A DNA stretch of 9,225 nt, taken from the NCBI GenBank assembly GCA_016190785.1, contig JACPPX010000001.1, positions 1 to 9,225 of the forward strand, given 5' to 3'. This DNA comes from Chloroflexota bacterium. Its GTDB lineage: Bacteria; Chloroflexota; Anaerolineae; UBA7937; JACPPX01. The position numbers and the translations under genes were made by a program. Shown piece after piece: positions 5,139 through 9,225 of this stretch. Below the pieces are notes generated by a model that saw only the letters and a list, made by a program, of their open reading frames with translations, was not told where the DNA came from and did no database searches. Each line of letters opens with the position of its first letter. The first letter of the stretch is position 1.

Positions 5139-7163
5139 TCAATGGCTCACTCGCCGACTAGGAGCCTGATAGATAGATTGGCTGGCTAGCTCCTCTAGGG
5201 TGTAGCACTCCCCGCCCAGGTGCTGGGCCAGTTCCTGGGCCAGGCCGCGGTCGAAGGCACGGTGTTCGGTGTTAATCACCACCGAGCGAATTTGGCTTTG
5301 GCGTAGTTTTTGTGCGATCCGCCTCCCTTCCTCTCGCGGAGAGATATTGCCCATGGCCACATTCCCCGCCCCATCGGTGAGGAGAATCATCAGCGGCTTT
5401 TCCGCGGGTCGTTTCCTCAGTTCCCGAGTAAATATTTCATGGGCCAAGTGCAGTCCACCGGAGAGGGGAGTTTTCCCTCCCACCGGGATTTCCCGCAGCA
5501 AGTCTTCGGCAGTGTGTACACTGCTGGTGGGAGCGAGTAATAGTTCCGCATTCGCTTTGCGGAAGACAATCATTCCCACCCGGTCCCGCCGCTGGTAAGC
5601 ATCCTGGAGCAGAGACATTATGGCCCCTTTGGTGGCGATCATCCTCTCCTGGGCGGCCATGCTCCAGGAGGCGTCGACCACAAAGAGGATCAAGTTGCTG
5701 GTCCTCCGCACTCGTACTTTGCGTTGCAGGTCCTCTTTCTCTACGGCGACCGCCTGGCCCTGCGGTTTTCTCTCCTTCTGATGGGGTGCCGCCTGGCGGA
5801 GAGTGGCATCGAAGGCCACATCCTCCACCCGCTCCGACATCGGCCGGGAGCGGATGTAGCGTCCCCTTTTGCGGTCGGTGCGAGTCAGACTCCGTTTGCC
5901 GGGAGAGTTGCGGGTGGCCCGGTCGATGGGGGTAGTGATTCGCCGCGGCTTAAAACTAGTTCCCGGCTGGAATTTGGCTTGCGGGGTCCCCTGACTGGGC
6001 TGGGAGTGCTCGGGGTTAGCATCCGGCCGCGGTGCCGGGGGAGGAGGGGGATAAGGTTGATCCTCATCCAAAATTTCCTGGTCTGATGCTTTTTTGGTCA
6101 TCCTCGGGGTTGGCGCCGGTGCCGGTTGATGAGGGACAGCCAGGGTCTTTTGCAGAGTTTGCTTGAACTCCGGCCCCGAACCCCCATCTTCTCCCAGCGG
6201 CCTCTTCTTAATGCGATGGATGAGGGACAATTCTGCGGCGAGGAGTATATCCTGGGACTCGAGGATGAGGTTGCCCCGTAGAGAGGCATGAGCCAATCCC
6301 GCCTTGAGGATAACAATATCCGCGCGGTGGCCGTCCACCCCCAGTTCGGCGGTCATCTGGGCGATGGCATACAGGTCCTGCGGGGAATAGGTGACACGGG
6401 GAAGGAGTTTCTGCGCCCGCGTGATTTCCTCGGCCAATTTCTGCTCCTCCGTTTGCCACTCCTCGTAAAATCCGGCAGGATCGCGCTCAAAAGCGATGCG
6501 CCGATCCAAAATCTCTACCCGTGCCTGGGGGTCAGTTATCCCCGAGATCTCCACACAGAGGGAGAAGCGATCCAAGAGTTGGGGGCGGAGTTCCCCCTCC
6601 TCGGGGTTCATGGTCCCCACCAGGATGAATTGGGCGGGATGGGAGAAAGAAATCCCTTCCCGTTCCACGACATTCACCCCCATCGCCGCCGAATCGAGAA
6701 GCAGGTCCACCACATGATCGTCGAGCAGGTTGACTTCATCTACATAGAGCAGCCCCCGATTGGCCGCGGCCAGAACCCCGGCTTCGAATCGCTTTTCGCC
6801 CTTTTTAATCGCCTTCTCAATATCTAGGGTGCCCACCACCCGATCCTCGGTGGCGCTCACCGGCAGATCGATAACTTTGGTGCGCCGTTTGGCGATGGGT
6901 AGGACTTCCCCCCGGGCGGTTCGCTCGCGGCAAGTATCGCAATAAGTCTCCGGGCGGCGGGGATCGCAGGAGAAGGGGCAATCCGCTACTACCTCTATTT
7001 CGGGGAGCAGCGCGGCCAGGGCGCGTACGGCAGTGGATTTGGCGGTGCCCCGCTCCCCGCGGATGAGCACTCCTCCGATCTGAGAGTTGACCGCGTTTAA
7101 GACCAGGGCCCGTTTCATCTCCTCCTGGCCGACTATTGCAGTGAAAGGGAAAACATTATTCAT
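5139..7163 (-). CDS. Magnesium/cobalt-chelatase-type AAA+ ATPase fused to a VWA domain (ChlI-ChlD/BchI-BchD-like)
   Basis: A 674-residue cytoplasmic protein joining the motor (I-type) and VWA (D-type) halves of the metal chelatase ATPases that drive Mg or Co insertion into tetrapyrroles. Residues 7-320 are the AAA+ domain: Walker A GERGTAKST (36-44), Walker B LLYVDE (138-143), sensor-like GTMNPEEGELRP and the arginine finger region LLDRF (197-200). After Walker A, C62, C66, C75 and C78 form a four-cysteine cluster that could bind Zn or Fe-S. Residues 342-425 are a proline-rich, probably flexible linker. The VWA domain (490 onward) keeps a complete MIDAS: DASWS (497-501), T565 in GGKTPL and D597 in LLTDG. 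The large CobN/ChlH-type subunit is not in the window, so which metal it serves is unknown; cobalamin synthesis is the likelier role in a non-phototroph. The gene has its own promoter and terminator, hence is probably monocistronic. No Shine-Dalgarno precedes the ATG. Confidence 0.93.
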   Translation of the reverse strand: MNNVFPFTAIVGQEEMKRALVLNAVNSQIGGVLIRGERGTAKSTAVRALAALLPEIEVVADCPFSCDPRRPETYCDTCRERTARGEVLPIAKRRTKVIDLPVSATEDRVVGTLDIEKAIKKGEKRFEAGVLAAANRGLLYVDEVNLLDDHVVDLLLDSAAMGVNVVEREGISFSHPAQFILVGTMNPEEGELRPQLLDRFSLCVEISGITDPQARVEILDRRIAFERDPAGFYEEWQTEEQKLAEEITRAQKLLPRVTYSPQDLYAIAQMTAELGVDGHRADIVILKAGLAHASLRGNLILESQDILLAAELSLIHRIKKRPLGEDGGSGPEFKQTLQKTLAVPHQPAPAPTPRMTKKASDQEILDEDQPYPPPPPAPRPDANPEHSQPSQGTPQAKFQPGTSFKPRRITTPIDRATRNSPGKRSLTRTDRKRGRYIRSRPMSERVEDVAFDATLRQAAPHQKERKPQGQAVAVEKEDLQRKVRVRRTSNLILFVVDASWSMAAQERMIATKGAIMSLLQDAYQRRDRVGMIVFRKANAELLLAPTSSVHTAEDLLREIPVGGKTPLSGGLHLAHEIFTRELRKRPAEKPLMILLTDGAGNVAMGNISPREEGRRIAQKLRQSQIRSVVINTEHRAFDRGLAQELAQHLGGECYTLEELASQSIYQAPSRRVSH

Positions 7164-7172
7164 CAGAATTAA

Positions 7173-7202
7173 ATTATAACGGAGTCAATCTTCCCCCGTC
7201 AA
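7173..7202 (-). promoter_or_regulatory. Sigma-70-type promoter of the chelatase gene
   Basis: On the minus strand, -35 TTGACG (7197-7202, five of six consensus bases) is followed after an 18-bp spacer by a perfect -10 TATAAT (7173-7178). The start codon ATG at 7163 begins only 10 bases past the -10 box. The mRNA should therefore carry a leader of 0-3 nt, in agreement with the lack of a ribosome binding site. Confidence 0.75.
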
Positions 7203-7210
7203 GGAGATTG
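7186..7210. promoter_or_regulatory. Inverted repeat between the divergent promoters, possible operator
   Basis: CAATCTTC (7186-7193) and GGAGATTG (7203-7210) are inverted copies pairing at seven of eight positions, centred on 7198. The dyad covers the chelatase -35 box and touches the GNAT -35 box, a position where a repressor could control both genes. A second short dyad, GCTATG (7210-7215) and CATAGC (7242-7247), brackets the GNAT -10 box. Neither resembles an operator I recognise, and short dyads can occur by chance. Confidence 0.3.
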
Positions 7211-7236
7211 CTATGGTTGGGGAGAGATGCTAGATT
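7208..7236 (+). promoter_or_regulatory. Candidate promoter of the GNAT acetyltransferase gene
   Basis: TTGCTA (7208-7213, four of six) and TAGATT (7231-7236, four of six) are separated by exactly 17 bp, and the -10 box is preceded by TGC, an extended -10 element. The predicted start near 7243 would give a leader of about 19 nt containing a GGGG purine patch before the ATG. Its -35 box lies 5 bp from that of the divergent chelatase promoter. Confidence 0.45.
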
Positions 7237-7261
7237 GCTCTCATAGCTAAGCGGGGCAGAG

Positions 7262-7717
7262 ATGGAAATCCTGCAAGTAGAGAAAGAAGTGGTCAAAGAT
7301 TTTCTGGACCGGGAATGGGAGCCCTTCGACCTGGAGCAGTTTGGAGGCCACACCCAGGAGATATGGGCCGAGCAAACCTACTCCCTGGCCGCATATCAAG
7401 GGGAGGTGGTGGTGGGGGCCGCAGTTTTCCAAATCGAGGGCGGAGTGGGGAAACTGGAGGAATTGATTGTGGGTACCGATTATCGCCAGCGGGGAGTGGG
7501 AGGCCAACTCATAGACAGGTTCGAAGAGATATGCCGCCAGGAGGGGTGCCACAAACTGCGGCTCATTACTTTACTTGGCTCCCCGGCCCAGCCTTTCTAT
7601 GAGAATCATGGCTATCACCAAGAGGCGGTCTCCCGCCGCGATTTCCAGGGCAGGGATTGGGCGGTGATGGTAAAATTCATTGCCCATGCCCCCTCTCCCC
7701 CTGAGGGAGAGGGATAG
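7262..7717 (+). CDS. GNAT-family N-acetyltransferase
   Basis: A 151-residue protein with one GNAT domain, which transfers an acetyl group from acetyl-CoA to an amine; the substrate is unknown. The strand SLAAYQGEVVVGAAVFQIEGGVGKLEEL is followed by the acetyl-CoA pyrophosphate-binding motif A, YRQRGVGGQLIDRF (about 79-92). The later LRLITLLGSPAQPFYENHGYHQ carries the typical FYxxxGY/H element. The ATG at 7262 follows GCGGGGCAGAG, a modest purine-rich site. It is the only plus-strand gene here, divergent from the chelatase and convergent with the M20 peptidase. The last nine residues (APSPPEGEG) and the stop codon are encoded by the first hairpin of the downstream repeat cluster, so the native C-terminus may have been altered by repeat insertion. 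Confidence 0.85.
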   Translation: MEILQVEKEVVKDFLDREWEPFDLEQFGGHTQEIWAEQTYSLAAYQGEVVVGAAVFQIEGGVGKLEELIVGTDYRQRGVGGQLIDRFEEICRQEGCHKLRLITLLGSPAQPFYENHGYHQEAVSRRDFQGRDWAVMVKFIAHAPSPPEGEG

Positions 7718-7770
7718 GGTTGGAGGGAAATCCCTTCGCCCCCCTGGGGGAGAAGGTGAGGATGAGGGGG
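7691..7770. repeat. Two tandem G/C-rich hairpin repeats overlapping the GNAT 3' end
   Basis: Copy one has a perfect 9-bp stem, CCCTCTCCC (7691-7699) with GGGAGAGGG (7705-7713) around loop CCTGA, then ATAGGGTTGGAGGG. Copy two has CCTTCGCCCCC (7733-7743) with GGGGGAGAAGG (7746-7756), one mismatch, then TGAGGATGAGGGGG. Both therefore consist of a pyrimidine/purine stem followed by a degenerate purine-rich tail, which marks them as diverged direct copies. Repeats of this general form are dispersed in many bacterial genomes (from memory). Neither is followed by a U-tract, so they are not typical terminators. Confidence 0.65.
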
Positions 7771-7773
7771 TGT

Positions 7774-7857
7774 TGTCATCCTCAGCGCAGCGAAGGATCT
7801 CTATTTTCGCCGAGGTTGATTGCCGGTAGGGAGGCCCTTGTGGCCTCCCGAATGACA
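7774..7857. repeat. 84-bp MITE-like dispersed repeat with TGTCAT/ATGACA ends
   Basis: The element starts TGTCATCC and ends GAATGACA, which are inverted copies at seven of eight positions. The left part reads TGTCATCCTCAGCGCAGCGA, then AGGATCT, resembling dispersed repeats I recall from Chloroflexota and other genomes. The right part has a perfect 8-bp hairpin: GGGAGGCC (7829-7836) and GGCCTCCC (7842-7849) around CTTGT. No coding capacity and no clear target-site duplication are seen. It may be non-autonomous mobile DNA or an RNA-level hairpin repeat. Confidence 0.6.
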
Positions 7858-7860
7858 AAT

Positions 7861-7887
7861 AACAAAGGGAGGGGACAAGCCCCTCCC
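7861..7887 (-). terminator. Hairpin terminator of the M20 peptidase gene, repeat-derived
   Basis: On the minus strand a perfect 8-bp stem, GGGAGGGG (7880-7887) with CCCCTCCC (7867-7874) and loop CTTGT, is followed by TTTGTTATTTG. It lies 33 bp after the peptidase stop codon. The T-tract is interrupted, so strength is uncertain. On the plus strand the downstream bases are CCCACAATATTT, less suited to termination of the GNAT transcript. The hairpin is an inverted relative of the one inside the adjacent 84-bp repeat. Confidence 0.6.
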
Positions 7888-7920
7888 CCCACAATATTTC
7901 CTACCCAGCCTCGCCTGGTG

Positions 7921-9225
7921 TCAGCCTTCCGCGAACTTCTGGATCAGCACTCCATTGTACTTTATAACCTGTATGTAATCCTCCACTCGGATGTTCTCGT
8001 TGGGGGAGTGGATGCGGTCATCGGCATGGCCCACCCCCATCCCCGAACTCACCGGGATTCCCAGCATGGTGCTTAGGGGATACATCGGCCCTGTGCCCGC
8101 CACCATAGGGTAGATGATGGGCTCCTGGCCGTAAACCTCTTTTACTGCCCGGCGATCGGCTTGGGCAATGGCCGAATCCACCGGCCCCTTAGCCGGCAAC
8201 TCGCCATTCAGGAGCTCGACCTCTATATCCTTAAATCCGCGCCGGTCCAGGTGCTGGCGCAGTAGTTTAGCCACCAATTCTGGGGTGAGGTCCGGCACCA
8301 ACCGGAAACTGACCTTGGCCATGGCCTCAGCAGGGAGCACGGTTTTGGTCCCCGGCCCCTGGTAGCCGGTCTTGATGCCATTTATGGTGCAGGTTGGCCA
8401 CAGATAGTGGCGGACCTTGAGGTCCAATCCCGACCAGCCCTGCAACCATTTAGCAATCCCAAAACTTTTGCGGTATCCCTCCTCGTCGAAAGGGGCCTGG
8501 CGGAGCAACTCCATATCCTTCTCTTCCGGCTGGGCAAAGTGCTCCATCAGCCCCTCCACCAGGATGTTTTCCTTTTCGTCTTTGAGGGTGGAGAGTGCCC
8601 AGGTCAGCCGCCAGGCGGGGTCCGGCGCCACCGTCCCCCAGGAAGAATGCAGGTCATGGTCCGCCCCCTTGGCGCGGAGTTCGAAATAGGCCAGGCCCTT
8701 CATCCCATAATATAGGAAGGGCCGCTCCGAAGGGTCCTTCCCGCTCCCTTCCCAGATCATGGCATCGGCCCCTATCAAATCCTTGTTCTTTTTGGCGAAC
8801 TCCTCCAGGTGGGTGCTCCCCACCTCCTCCTCACCCTCGATGATAAACTTTATCCGCAAGGGCAGGGGGCCGACCGCTTTCTGATAAGCATCCACCGCGC
8901 AGATGCGGGCCACCAAGTCCCCCTTGTTGTCCGCCACCCCCCGGCTATACATATACCCCTCCCGGATTTCCGCGGCGAAAGGGTCCGATTTCCACAGTTC
9001 CAGGGGGTCGGGAGGCTGGATATCATAATGGTCGTAGAAGGCCAGGGTCTTCTTTCCTTCCCCCAATTCCCCAAAGACCATCTTTGGCCCGCCATCCACC
9101 GGAATGCCCTGCACCTTGGCCCCCAGGGCTTGGAGCATCTCCATCACCATTTGCGCCGCCTCCTCCAGCCCCACCCCTTCGGCGGCGATGGAAGGCTGGC
9201 GGCACAGTTTCTGCAACTGGGCGAT
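7921..9225 (-). CDS. M20-family metallopeptidase/dipeptidase, N-terminus beyond the window
   Basis: The reading frame is open to the right edge, and the first visible in-frame residues (IAQLQKLCRQPSIAAE) match the usual N-terminal helix of M20 enzymes a short way into the protein. The true start is therefore outside the window, and the TTG at 9216 is not believed to be the start. M20 enzymes are two-metal hydrolases cleaving short peptides or acylated amino acids. Numbering from that TTG, ligands and catalytic residues visible are H63 and D65 in FYDHYDIQPPD, the bridging D96 in GVADNKGD, E129/E130 in IIEGEEEVGS, and the late H403 in DDRIHSPNE. The dimerisation domain begins around FELRAKGADHDLHSSWG (179-194). 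The set matches the CNDP/'M20 dipeptidase' branch better than DapE. Only 434 codons are visible, but the catalytic core looks intact. Confidence 0.92.
   Translation of the reverse strand: MAQLQKLCRQPSIAAEGVGLEEAAQMVMEMLQALGAKVQGIPVDGGPKMVFGELGEGKKTLAFYDHYDIQPPDPLELWKSDPFAAEIREGYMYSRGVADNKGDLVARICAVDAYQKAVGPLPLRIKFIIEGEEEVGSTHLEEFAKKNKDLIGADAMIWEGSGKDPSERPFLYYGMKGLAYFELRAKGADHDLHSSWGTVAPDPAWRLTWALSTLKDEKENILVEGLMEHFAQPEEKDMELLRQAPFDEEGYRKSFGIAKWLQGWSGLDLKVRHYLWPTCTINGIKTGYQGPGTKTVLPAEAMAKVSFRLVPDLTPELVAKLLRQHLDRRGFKDIEVELLNGELPAKGPVDSAIAQADRRAVKEVYGQEPIIYPMVAGTGPMYPLSTMLGIPVSSGMGVGHADDRIHSPNENIRVEDYIQVIKYNGVLIQKFAEG

Noticed and set aside
6288..6827. Plus-strand open frame of 179 codons inside the chelatase gene
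   Set aside because: It is antisense to the AAA+ region, lacks recognisable motifs, and the opposite strand shows clear Walker motifs; a codon-bias shadow.
7691..7887. CRISPR array in the repeat-rich gap
   Set aside because: The repeats are few, unequal in length and inverted or degenerate, with no regularly spaced identical units.
7720..8076. Plus-strand open frame through the repeat cluster
   Set aside because: It consists of hairpin repeats and the antisense of the M20 gene; not a protein-like sequence.

Overview
The window is a gene-dense bacterial chromosome segment, fairly GC-rich by eye. Seven of its eight genes lie on the minus strand. No single gene fixes the organism. The gene set (metalloenzyme, CcdA, YegS-type lipid kinase, NYN protein, DUF554, EamA, fused ChlI/D-type chelatase, M20 peptidase) and the intergenic repeats (a TGTCAT...ATGACA element with a CAGCGCAGCGAAGG core, and G-rich hairpins with CTTGT loops) suggest an anaerobic Chloroflexota lineage such as Dehalococcoidia. 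That assignment is inference from memory. No tRNA, rRNA, CRISPR array, integrase or transposase gene was seen.

Layout from the right edge: a partial M20 metallopeptidase (7921 to beyond 9225, minus strand) ends in a hairpin with a T-rich tail. Next is a roughly 200-bp gap carrying four hairpin-forming repeats, the first of which runs into the 3' end of a plus-strand GNAT acetyltransferase gene (7262-7717). Back-to-back promoters (7173-7236) separate the GNAT gene from a minus-strand AAA+/VWA chelatase-type ATPase (5139-7163), which has its own intrinsic terminator (5082-5110).

Six minus-strand genes then follow closely: EamA transporter, DUF554 membrane protein, NYN/LOTUS RNA-metabolism protein, lipid kinase, CcdA-like thiol-electron transporter, and the N-terminus of an alkaline-phosphatase-superfamily metalloenzyme that runs off the left edge. 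The last four (NYN, lipid kinase, CcdA, metalloenzyme) are spaced by 13 bp, a 4-bp overlap and 15 bp, so they probably share a transcript. An internal promoter precedes the DUF554 gene. The set looks like envelope, redox and lipid housekeeping plus one RNA-binding protein. I see no coherent defence or biosynthetic system.

The most notable signals are: (1) an 18-codon in-frame tandem duplication inside the lipid kinase; (2) promoters placed so close to start codons that the DUF554 and chelatase mRNAs, and perhaps the EamA mRNA, should be leaderless or nearly so; and (3) a repeat island in which two inverted hairpin copies differ only by compensatory stem changes.
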